A stretch of 64,000 nucleotides of DNA from Pseudomonas fluorescens (GTDB lineage Bacteria > Pseudomonadota > Gammaproteobacteria > Pseudomonadales > Pseudomonadaceae): assembly GCF_003732425.1 (NCBI RefSeq), contig NZ_MOBX01000013.1, forward strand, positions 62,001-126,000, given 5' to 3'. Positions 34,407 to 42,443 of the stretch are shown one piece after another. The notes beneath the pieces are model-generated. The model made no database searches, was not told where the DNA came from, and worked only from the letters and a program-made list of their open reading frames with translations. A program made the position numbers and the translations under genes. Each line of letters begins with the position of its first letter. Position 1 is the stretch's first letter.

Positions 34407-37400
34407 ATGAATAACAACAATACCCCCGCGCAAACGGGTGGCCGCTTTGCCCTGAAAACCCTCACGCTCGCCGTGCTCTGTGCCATTGGCACAGCCCATG
34501 CTGCGCCTTACGTGGAGAACGGTCGCACGGGCGATCCGTCGAGTTGGCGCAGTGCCGAGTTTCAAGCCGATTGGGGCCTGGGCGCGATCGGTGCCGATCA
34601 CGCTTATGCCGCCGGCTATACCGGCAAAGGCGTAAAGCTGGGGATCTTCGACCAGCCGGTCTACGCCGCGCACCCGGAGTTTTCCGGCAGCAATAAAGTC
34701 GTCACCCTGGTCACCAGCGGGATCCGCGAATACACCGACCCGTACATCCCGGTGAAAGCCGGCGATGCGTTCCGCTATGACGGTTCGCCCTCGGTCGGCT
34801 CCGACGGCAAACTCGGCGCCCACGGCACCCACGTCGGCGGTATTGCCGCCGGCAGTCGTGACGGTGGGCCAATGCACGGCGTGGCGTTCGGGGCGCAGAT
34901 CATCAGCGCCGACAACGGTGACCCAGGCCCGGAAGACGGCATCGTTCGTGGCAACGACGGCGCGGTGTACAAGGCCGGTTGGGACGCACTGATCGCCAGC
35001 GGCGCGCGGATCATCAACAACAGCTGGGGCATCGGCATCACCGACCGTTTCGACCTCGGCGGCCGCGATCCGGCGTACCCGCATTTCACCGTCAATGACG
35101 CGCAGTTGCAGTTCAATGAAATCCGCACACTGCTCGGCAGCAAACCCGGCGGCGCCTACGACGGCGCGATTGCCGCCGCACGTAGCGGCATCGTGACGAT
35201 CTTCGCCGCTGGCAACGACTACAACCTCAACAATCCGGACGCCATCGCCGGCCTCGGCTATTTCGTCCCGGACATCGCGCCGAACTGGATCACCGTCGCC
35301 GCGTTGCAGAAGAACCCGGACCTGGCCAGCGCTAACCCGTACATCATGAGTACGTTCTCTTCGCGCTGCGGCTACACCGCGAGTTTCTGCGTCTCGGCGC
35401 CGGGCACCAAAATCTTCAGCGCGATCATCGAAGGCACCAACGCCGACAACCTGACCACCGGCTACAAAAATTACAACGGCACTTCGATGGCCGCGCCACA
35501 CGTGGCCGGTTCCATGGCGGTGCTGATGGAGCGCTTCCCGTACATGAGCGGTGATCAGGTCGCCACGGTCTTGCGCACCACCGCCACCGACCTCGGCGCA
35601 CCGGGCATCGACGCCTTGTACGGCTGGGGCATGATCAACCTGCGCAAGGGCATCGACGGCCCGTCGATGTTCGTCACCGAGCAGGACATCCCGGCCGAGT
35701 TCCGCATCGACGGCGCGTATGGCTCCGGCCAGTTTGTCGCGGACCTGCCGGGCATCGGCGCGATCATCGATCAGGGCAAACCGACCGAACGCGTGTGCAC
35801 CGACATCACGTGCGGCCTCGACACTTGGCGCAACGATATCTCCGGTCACGGCGGTTTGACCAAGCAAGGCCTCGGCACGCTGGTGCTCACCGGCAACAAC
35901 ACTTACAGCGGCCCGACCCTGGTCAATCAGGGTCGCCTGGCCATCAACGGTTCGCTGCAATCGGTGGTGACGGTGAATGACGGCGGTATCCTCGGCGGCA
36001 ACGGCCGCATCGGTGCGCTGTCGGTGAACAGCGGCGGTACGGTGGCGCCGGGTAACTCCATCGGTACCCTGAACGTGGCCGGTGACGTGACCTTTGCACC
36101 GGGTTCGACCTACGCCGTAGAGCTGTCGCCGACCAGCAGCGATCAGATCATCGCCACTGGCAAAGCGGTTATCGAAGGCGCCACGGTGAGCATGTCGCTG
36201 GAAAACAGCCCGACACTGCTGACCACCAATCAAGTGCAAAGCCTGCTCGGCACGCGCTACAACATCCTGCAAGCGGCGGGTGGCATCGAAGGGCGCTTCG
36301 GTCAGGTGTTGCCGGACTACGCATTCCTCGGCGGCACGCTGGCGTACTCGGCGGATGGCATCCAGTTGGCGGTCGGGCGTAACGACGCCTCGTTCGCCAG
36401 CGTCGGTCTGACACCGAACCAACGTGCGGTCGGTGCGGCGGCTGAACGGCTGGGCGCCGGCAATGCGCTGTTCGAAACCCTGTTGCTCTCGCCGAATGCG
36501 GCGTCGGCGCAGCAAGCGTTCCAGCAACTGTCCGGCGAAATCCATCCGGCCATTGGCACCATGCTGATCAACGATAGCCGTTACCTGCGCGAAGCCGTGG
36601 GCGAGCGTCTGCGTGAGCGTGACCTTTTCAACGCTGGCGCACCGACCGATGACCGCAGCAACGCCTGGGTCAAGGTCTTGGGTTCGTGGGGCAAGAGCGA
36701 TGGCGGGCATGACAACGCCGACTCCAACAGCTCCATCGGTGGCCTGCTGGCCGGTGTTGACGGCCTGATCGCTGAAGATACCCGTCTGGGTTTCGTTACC
36801 GGTTATAGCGACAGCTCGTTGAGCATGGGCAGCGGCACGCATTCGTCGGCGTCGATCGACAGCTACCACTTGGGTGCGTACCTGGGGCATCAGATCGACG
36901 CGCTGCGTCTGACCGTCGGTGGCGCCTATAGCTGGCACCGTGTCGACGTCAAACGTGACCTGCAGTTCGGGGACGTCAGCGGTAAACAAAAGACCAAGCA
37001 CGATGCCGCAACCACTCAAGTGTTCACTGAGGCCGCTTACGATCTGGGCCTGCAACCGATGAACCTGGAGCCGTTCGCCAATCTGTCCTACGTGCACCTC
37101 AATACCGAAAGCTTCACCGAGAAGGGTGACGCTGCGGCATTGAAGGGCGGTGAGGACAACCGCGATGTGGTGCTGTCGACCCTCGGCGTGCGCGCCAAAC
37201 GCAGCTTCGCTCTGTCGGATCAGCATCAGCTGGAACTGGGCGCGAGCCTCGGCTGGCAGCACAACCTGAGCAACGTTGATGCCGACAGCCATCTGGCCTT
37301 TGCCAACGGCAACAGCGCGTTCACCGTGCAGAGCGTGTCGATGGATCGCGACGCTGCGGTGGTCGGTGTGCGTGCGGGTCTGGCGCTCAATCGCGATGTG

Positions 37401-37484
37401 CGGGTGAACCTGGATTACAACGGCCTGATCGGTAACAACGAGAAAGACCACGGCGTGGGTCTGACACTGGACTGGCAGTTCTAA
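34407..37484 (+). CDS. autotransporter serine protease (subtilase passenger), PrtB-like
   Basis: A 1025-residue paralogue of the preceding gene. The signal peptide follows a longer N-region (FALKTLTLAVLCAIGTAHA). The catalytic triad is Asp82 in LGIFDQPVYAAHPEF, His139 in GAHGTHVGGIAAGSRDG and Ser360 in NGTSMAAPHVAGSMAVL. The oxyanion Asn lies in FAAGNDYNLNN. The subtilase domain carries insertions not seen in the first copy. From about residue 480 the two proteins are nearly the same: the PATR repeat, the NSIGTLNVAGDVTFAPGSTY stem and the barrel ending LTLDWQF. AAGGAAGG lies eight bases ahead of the ATG at 34407. In this group PrtB may be cell-bound or released. Confidence 0.92.
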   Translation: MNNNNTPAQTGGRFALKTLTLAVLCAIGTAHAAPYVENGRTGDPSSWRSAEFQADWGLGAIGADHAYAAGYTGKGVKLGIFDQPVYAAHPEFSGSNKVVTLVTSGIREYTDPYIPVKAGDAFRYDGSPSVGSDGKLGAHGTHVGGIAAGSRDGGPMHGVAFGAQIISADNGDPGPEDGIVRGNDGAVYKAGWDALIASGARIINNSWGIGITDRFDLGGRDPAYPHFTVNDAQLQFNEIRTLLGSKPGGAYDGAIAAARSGIVTIFAAGNDYNLNNPDAIAGLGYFVPDIAPNWITVAALQKNPDLASANPYIMSTFSSRCGYTASFCVSAPGTKIFSAIIEGTNADNLTTGYKNYNGTSMAAPHVAGSMAVLMERFPYMSGDQVATVLRTTATDLGAPGIDALYGWGMINLRKGIDGPSMFVTEQDIPAEFRIDGAYGSGQFVADLPGIGAIIDQGKPTERVCTDITCGLDTWRNDISGHGGLTKQGLGTLVLTGNNTYSGPTLVNQGRLAINGSLQSVVTVNDGGILGGNGRIGALSVNSGGTVAPGNSIGTLNVAGDVTFAPGSTYAVELSPTSSDQIIATGKAVIEGATVSMSLENSPTLLTTNQVQSLLGTRYNILQAAGGIEGRFGQVLPDYAFLGGTLAYSADGIQLAVGRNDASFASVGLTPNQRAVGAAAERLGAGNALFETLLLSPNAASAQQAFQQLSGEIHPAIGTMLINDSRYLREAVGERLRERDLFNAGAPTDDRSNAWVKVLGSWGKSDGGHDNADSNSSIGGLLAGVDGLIAEDTRLGFVTGYSDSSLSMGSGTHSSASIDSYHLGAYLGHQIDALRLTVGGAYSWHRVDVKRDLQFGDVSGKQKTKHDAATTQVFTEAAYDLGLQPMNLEPFANLSYVHLNTESFTEKGDAAALKGGEDNRDVVLSTLGVRAKRSFALSDQHQLELGASLGWQHNLSNVDADSHLAFANGNSAFTVQSVSMDRDAAVVGVRAGLALNRDVRVNLDYNGLIGNNEKDHGVGLTLDWQF

Positions 37485-37561
37485 AAGGCACTGACAGTGC
37501 CAAGGCGTGCTGGCAGCTCTGCACAGAGCTGCCAGACATTGGATGGAAGAGAGAGCACAAC

Positions 37562-39250
37562 ATGGGCCTTTTCGATTATAAAAATACCGATGGCAAAGCG
37601 TTGTACAGCGACGCCATCGCACTGACGCTGTATGCCTACACGCCGACCGGCAAGCCTCTGCCGGCCACCGCTTGGACGCCGCTCACGGCGACGGCGCTGG
37701 GTTATCAGGGCAAGGTCGGGCCGCAAGGCACGTTCTTCGGCGAGAAGGACGGTTTCACCAGCGCCGAAGCCGAAGTGCTCGGCAAATACGACGCCGCCGG
37801 CAAGCTGATCGGCATCGGCGTCGCCTTTCGTGGCACCGGCGGGCTGGGTTACAGCGATACCTTCGGCGACCTGAAAAACAACCTGCTGGCCGCTGTCGGG
37901 CCGTCCGATTACGCGAGCAACTACGCGAAAAATGCCTTCGACAACCTGCTCAAGGCTGTCGCCGCATTCGCCATTGCCAACGGCATCGCCGCCAAGGACG
38001 TGCTGCTCAGCGGCCACAGCCTCGGCGGGCTCGGCGTCAACAGCGTGGCCGAGTTGAGCGCGAGCAACTGGGGCGGTTTCTTCAAGGACGCCAACTACAT
38101 TACCTTCGCCTCGCCAACCCAGAGCAGCACCGGCAATAACGTGCTGAACATCGGCTTCGAAAACGACCCGGTGTTCCGTGTGCTCGACGGCACCACGTTC
38201 AGCAGTGCGTCGATGGGCAAGCACGACAAGCCGCACGATTCGACCACCGACAACATCGTCAACTTCAACGACAACTACGCGTCCACCGCGCAGAACCTGG
38301 TGCCGTTCAGCATCATCAATCCGCTGAACTGGTCGGCCCACAGCTCGCTGGGCTATGCCGATGGCTTGAATCGGGTCATCGATTCGAAGTTCTACCCACT
38401 GACGCATAAAGACTCGACGATCATCGTCTCCAATCTCGAAGAAGCGTCCCGGGGCAAAACCTGGGTCGAGGATCTCGGCCGCAGCGGCGAGCCTCACACC
38501 GGTAGCACTTTCATCATCGGCACCCAGAGCAACGACTGGCTCAAGGGCGGCGCGGGTAACGACTTCCTTGAAGGCCTGGGCGGTGATGACCGTTTCCGTG
38601 ATGACGGTGGCTACAACATCCTGCTCGGTGGCCAGGGGCACAACACCTTCGAACTGCAGAAACCGCTGCAGAACTTCAGCTTCGCCAACGACGGTGACGG
38701 CACGCTGTACGTGCGCGACGCCTACGGCGGCATCAGCATGACCCGCGACATCGGCGCGCTGGTGAGCAAGGAGTCGGGTGCGTGGTGGGGCAGCAAGGAA
38801 ATCACTTGGGGCGTCACGGCCAAAGGCTTGACCAATGGCAACGAACTGACCCAGTACAACCACTCGCTCAGCGGCGATGGCTACGGTAATGCGCTGCATG
38901 CCACGGCTGACGGTGACTGGCTGTTCGGTCTCGGTGGCGACGACAAGCTGATCAGCGACAAGGGCCATGTGACCTTCGTCGGTGGCGCCGGTAATGACCT
39001 GATGAGCGCAGTGGGTGGCAACAACACCTTCCTGTTCAGCGGGGCGTTCGGTTTCGATGCCATCAACGGTTATCAGGGCAACGACAAACTGGTGTTCATG
39101 GGCGTCGAAGGCGCGGGGCAGGGCTACGACTACAAGCAGCACGCGTCGCAGACCGGCAACGATACCGTGCTGAAGATTGGCGACTATGCCGTGACCCTGA
39201 TCGGGGTGGGAGTGGCTAACCTGTCGGACTCGGCGTTCGTGTTCGCCTAA
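37562..39250 (+). CDS. pueB: type I-secreted RTX lipase / polyurethanase, PueB-like (short form)
   Basis: A 562-residue family I.3 lipase. The nucleophile is Ser153 in LLSGHSLGGLGVN; VAFRGTGG is the oxyanion strand and FASPTQSS follows. Compared with the 617-residue neighbour, the segment after ALTLYAYTPTGK is about 50 residues shorter, removing the region that forms the first lid in family I.3 lipases. RTX nonapeptides follow (GGAGNDFLEGLGGDDRF; FVGGAGNDLMSAVGGNNTF). The C-terminus ends DSAFVFA, as in ABC-exporter substrates. No Sec signal. It starts 77 bases past the second autotransporter gene and probably uses AprDEF. Confidence 0.9.
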   Translation: MGLFDYKNTDGKALYSDAIALTLYAYTPTGKPLPATAWTPLTATALGYQGKVGPQGTFFGEKDGFTSAEAEVLGKYDAAGKLIGIGVAFRGTGGLGYSDTFGDLKNNLLAAVGPSDYASNYAKNAFDNLLKAVAAFAIANGIAAKDVLLSGHSLGGLGVNSVAELSASNWGGFFKDANYITFASPTQSSTGNNVLNIGFENDPVFRVLDGTTFSSASMGKHDKPHDSTTDNIVNFNDNYASTAQNLVPFSIINPLNWSAHSSLGYADGLNRVIDSKFYPLTHKDSTIIVSNLEEASRGKTWVEDLGRSGEPHTGSTFIIGTQSNDWLKGGAGNDFLEGLGGDDRFRDDGGYNILLGGQGHNTFELQKPLQNFSFANDGDGTLYVRDAYGGISMTRDIGALVSKESGAWWGSKEITWGVTAKGLTNGNELTQYNHSLSGDGYGNALHATADGDWLFGLGGDDKLISDKGHVTFVGGAGNDLMSAVGGNNTFLFSGAFGFDAINGYQGNDKLVFMGVEGAGQGYDYKQHASQTGNDTVLKIGDYAVTLIGVGVANLSDSAFVFA

Positions 39251-39260
39251 ACAGTAATCC

Positions 39261-39352
39261 TGTAGGAGCTGTCGAGTGAAACGAGGCTGCGATCTTTTGA
39301 TATTGCTTTTGAGAGCAAAGTCAAAAGATCGCAGCCTTCGGCAGCTCCTACA
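39261..39352. repeat. palindromic repeat, TGTAGGAGCTG / GCGATCTTTTGA family
   Basis: TGTAGGAGCTG at the left and CAGCTCCTACA at the right flank GCTGCGATCTTTTGA and its inverted copy TCAAAAGATCGCAGC. It is a second REP family of fluorescent pseudomonads, also at 41938, 51085, 52167 and 53479. Confidence 0.85.
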
Positions 39353-39459
39353 AATGTCGCGTTACAGAAGTGTTGTACTGAAATGCTCCGGGGCGTCCCC
39401 GTAGGGCGCCTTGGCTGTGAGCTATCTCTGACAATTCCAACAAGAGAGAGGCAATAGCA

Positions 39460-41313
39460 ATGGGTGTGTATGACTACAAGAACTTCGGCACAGCCGATTC
39501 CAAGGCGTTGTTCAGCGATGCCATGGCGATCACGCTGTATTCCTATCACAACCTCGATAACGGCTTTGCCGCCGGTTATCAGCACAACGGTTTCGGCCTC
39601 GGCCTGCCCGCCACGCTGGTCACGGCGCTGCTCGGCGGTACGGATTCACAAGGGGTGATCCCCGGCGTGCCGTGGAACCCCGACTCGGAAAAACTCGCCC
39701 TCGACGCTGTGAAAAAGGCCGGCTGGACGCCGATCACCGCCTCGCAACTGGGCTACGACGGCAAAACTGATGCTCGCGGAACCTTCTTCGGCGAGAAGGC
39801 CGGTTACACCACCGCCCAAGTGGAAATTCTCGGCAAGTACGACGCCCAAGGCCATCTCACGGAAATCGGCATTGCCTTTCGCGGCACCAGCGGTCCACGG
39901 GAAAACCTGATCATCGACTCCATCGGCGACGTGATCAACGACCTGCTCGCCGCCTTCGGTCCCAAGGATTACGCGAAAAACTACGTCGGCGAAGCGTTCG
40001 GCAATCTGCTCAATGATGTGGTGGCGTTTGCCCAGGCCAACGGCCTCAGCGGCAAGGACGTGCTGGTCAGCGGCCACAGCCTCGGTGGCCTGGCGGTCAA
40101 CAGCATGGCCGACTTGAGCGGCGGCAAGTGGGGCGGTTTCTTTGCCGATTCCAACTACATCGCCTACGCCTCGCCAACGCAAAGCAGCACCGACAAAGTG
40201 CTCAACGTCGGCTACGAAAACGACCCGGTGTTCCGCGCCCTCGACGGCTCGACCTTCACCGGTGCCTCGGTTGGCGTGCACGATGCGCCCAAGGCCTCGG
40301 CCACCGACAACATCGTCAGCTTCAACGATCACTACGCCTCGACCGCGTGGAATCTGCTGCCGTACTCGATCCTCAACATCCCCACCTGGATTTCGCACTT
40401 GCCGACCGCGTATGGCGACGGCATGAACCGCGTGATCGAGTCAAAATTCTACGACCTGACCAGCCGCGATTCGACAATCATCGTCGCCAACCTCTCGGAT
40501 CCGGCGCGGGCCAACACTTGGGTGCAGGATCTCAACCGCAACGCCGAAACCCATAAGGGCAGCACGTTCATCATCGGCAGCGACGCCAATGACCTGATCC
40601 AGGGCGGCAGCGGCAACGATTATCTGGAAGGTCGCGCTGGCAACGATACGTTCCGCGACAGTGGTGGCTACAACGTCATCCTTGGCGGGCAGGGCAGCAA
40701 CACCCTCGATCTGCAAAGCGCGGTGAAGAACTTCGACTTCGCCAATGACGGTGCCGGCAATTTGTACGTGCGCGACGCCAACGGCGGGATCAGCATCACC
40801 CGCGACATCGGCAGCATCATCACCAAGGAGCCGGGCTTTCTCTGGGGCCTGTTCAAGGACGACGTGACCCACAGCGTCACGGCCAGCGGTTTGAAGGTCG
40901 GCAACAACGTCACCGCGTATGAATCCAGTGTCAAAGGCACTGGCGGCGCCGATACGTTGAAGGCGCATGCCGGTGGCGACTGGTTGTTCGGCCTGGACGG
41001 CAACGATCACCTGATTGGCGGCGCGGGCAATGACGTGTTCGTCGGCGGCACCGGCAATGACCTGATGGAGTCGGGGGGCGGGGCGGATACGTTTCTGTTC
41101 AACGGCGCGTTCGGGCAGGATCGGGTGGTCGGCTATACCGCCAATGACAAACTGGTGTTTCTTGGCGTGCAGGGTGTTTTGCCGGCGGAGGACTTCCGTG
41201 CCCATGCCGCCTCTGTCGGGCAGGATACGGTGCTGACGTTTGGCAACGATTCGGTGACGTTGGTGGGGGTAGCGCTTAATAGCCTGAGTGCTGACGGCGT
41301 TGTGATCGCCTGA
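39460..41313 (+). CDS. pueA: type I-secreted RTX lipase / polyurethanase, PueA-like
   Basis: A 617-residue family I.3 lipase, identical in length to well-known Pseudomonas members (PueA, LipA, PML). The nucleophile is Ser207 in VLVSGHSLGGLAVN, the position known for those enzymes. The lid-1 region (about residues 30-80, with GFGLGLPATLVTALLGG) is present. IAFRGTSGPRENLIIDSIGD contains the second lid. RTX repeats: GGSGNDYLEGRAGNDTF, then GGAGNDVFVGGTGNDLMESG. C-terminal signal ends ADGVVIA. Such enzymes hydrolyse triglycerides and polyester polyurethane. It is the last gene of the exoenzyme locus and is followed by a REP. Confidence 0.95.
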   Translation: MGVYDYKNFGTADSKALFSDAMAITLYSYHNLDNGFAAGYQHNGFGLGLPATLVTALLGGTDSQGVIPGVPWNPDSEKLALDAVKKAGWTPITASQLGYDGKTDARGTFFGEKAGYTTAQVEILGKYDAQGHLTEIGIAFRGTSGPRENLIIDSIGDVINDLLAAFGPKDYAKNYVGEAFGNLLNDVVAFAQANGLSGKDVLVSGHSLGGLAVNSMADLSGGKWGGFFADSNYIAYASPTQSSTDKVLNVGYENDPVFRALDGSTFTGASVGVHDAPKASATDNIVSFNDHYASTAWNLLPYSILNIPTWISHLPTAYGDGMNRVIESKFYDLTSRDSTIIVANLSDPARANTWVQDLNRNAETHKGSTFIIGSDANDLIQGGSGNDYLEGRAGNDTFRDSGGYNVILGGQGSNTLDLQSAVKNFDFANDGAGNLYVRDANGGISITRDIGSIITKEPGFLWGLFKDDVTHSVTASGLKVGNNVTAYESSVKGTGGADTLKAHAGGDWLFGLDGNDHLIGGAGNDVFVGGTGNDLMESGGGADTFLFNGAFGQDRVVGYTANDKLVFLGVQGVLPAEDFRAHAASVGQDTVLTFGNDSVTLVGVALNSLSADGVVIA

Positions 41314-41324
41314 TCACACCCACC

Positions 41325-41419
41325 TGTGGCGAGGGAGCTTGCTCCCGCTTGAGTGCGCAGCGCTCACAAAATCTTTAGGGCCGCTGCGCGCCCCAGCGGG
41401 AGCAAGCTCCCTCGCCACA
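41325..41419. repeat. REP/REPIN palindrome, TGTGGCGAGG family
   Basis: TGTGGCGAGGGAGCTTGCTC and its inverted copy close the element; the centre (GTGCGCAGCGCTCAC and GGCCGCTGCGCGCC) has diverged from the copies at 15914 and 34221. Confidence 0.82.
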
Positions 41420-41549
41420 ATAAGTATTGAAAGTGACTCATAAGCCAGTCCCTGACTCAAAGCCCTGCACGAACAGGAAATGCGGCCTAAAGCCAGCACG
41501 TGCACACACGTTCTATAGCTAGCCGCCATTGAGTACAGGAGATTCAAAC

Positions 41550-41924
41550 GTGAAAGGTTTCAAGGGGTATGTCGGGTTTGTCGCACTGGCGCTGTGTTCG
41601 GCCAATGCTTGTGCCGATCTGCCTCAAAGTTCGATTCTGAGCCGTTACGGCGTCACCACCGATCAACTGCCGAGCCCGCCGAAAAGCGAGACGGTGGAAC
41701 CGGTCGAAGAGAAAAGCCGCTTTCAGATTCAGCCCGAACAACCGTTCGTGACCATTCGCCTGGGGGACGGCAAGCAGCCGCAAACCACCGGCAATCTGAG
41801 CATTGATCGCATGGCGCAGCAGGATCTGGAACGCTGCCGACGCGTGCAGGGTGAAGTGGTCAAGCGGGGTGGTAAGTACATGCCTTGCGACGGCAGCCTG
41901 CCGGGTATGCCTGCTTTCGAATAG
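41550..41924 (+). CDS. small exported protein of unknown function
   Basis: A 124-residue protein I do not recognise. A signal peptide is evident (KGFKGYVGFVALALCSANA, cut before CADLP). The mature part is proline-, glutamate- and glutamine-rich (LPSPPKSETVEPVEEKSRF), with two cysteines near the C-terminus (ERCRRVQ and MPCDGSL) that could pair. GTG at 41550 has GGAG eight bases ahead; a longer TTG-started frame is less likely. It is bracketed by two REP elements and does not belong to the lipase operon. Confidence 0.7.
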   Translation: MKGFKGYVGFVALALCSANACADLPQSSILSRYGVTTDQLPSPPKSETVEPVEEKSRFQIQPEQPFVTIRLGDGKQPQTTGNLSIDRMAQQDLERCRRVQGEVVKRGGKYMPCDGSLPGMPAFE

Positions 41925-41937
41925 CACGAAACTCCTG

Positions 41938-42010
41938 TGTAGGAGCTGCCGAAGGCTGCGATCTTTTGACGTTGATTTTCAAGAGATCGCAGCCTTCGGC
42001 AGCGCCTACA
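41938..42010. repeat. palindromic repeat, TGTAGGAGCTG / GCGATCTTTTGA family
   Basis: A short copy: TGTAGGAGCTGCCGAAGGCT and GCGATCTTTTGA on the left, AGATCGCAGCCTTCGGCAGC and GCCTACA on the right. Confidence 0.82.
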
Positions 42011-42024
42011 CAGTGCACAGGGTG

Positions 42025-42249
42025 TCAGTCTTCTTCGCGAACGGTCGCCACTTCATCGGCGCGGACCTTCACCTTGGCCCCGGAAATATCTTCGAACTCA
42101 TAGAAGCCATCGTTGGTTTTGGTCTTTGGCATGTCCTTGGTCAGATACTGGGTGCCGTTCTGCAGGGTGACCACCGTCGGGGTCGAGCAACCGGCGAGTG
42201 CCAGCGCGGCGGCGATGGCGAAAGGGATGCCCAGTGCTTTGATTTTCAT
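42025..42249 (-). CDS. YgdI/YgdR-type small lipoprotein
   Basis: A 74-residue lipoprotein. The lipobox is ALALAGCST (Cys about residue 20) after a short basic start MKIKALG. The mature part VVTLQNGTQYLTKDMPKTKT, then FYEFEDISGAKVKVRADEV, is the DUF903/YgdI beta-sandwich pattern (I/V-T-x-x-D/N-G, then E-x-x-D-x-x-G-x-x). Serine at +2 predicts outer-membrane sorting. GAGGTGGGT precedes the ATG at 42249, which rejects the longer frame to 42429. Function of the family is unknown. Confidence 0.88.
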   Translation of the reverse strand: MKIKALGIPFAIAAALALAGCSTPTVVTLQNGTQYLTKDMPKTKTNDGFYEFEDISGAKVKVRADEVATVREED

Positions 42250-42443
42250 ACCCACCTCTAAATCCTCATTCGATGTGATGCCGAGCATTGTCGGCCCTCT
42301 AACGCGGTTGGTGCCATCCCCGGGGGAAAAGTTCGATAGCCCGGCGAAAAAATGCCATTGATCATTTTCCGTTTGCACCCAGCGGGGCACAGCTGTTATC
42401 TGTACGCATAACCAGTATTCGTTCGCCATGGCCCAGAATTCCC

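Noticed and set aside
34275..37622. A 1115-codon open frame on the minus strand
   Set aside because: It lies antisense to the second autotransporter gene and has no protein pattern. High-GC third positions leave long open frames on the opposite strand.
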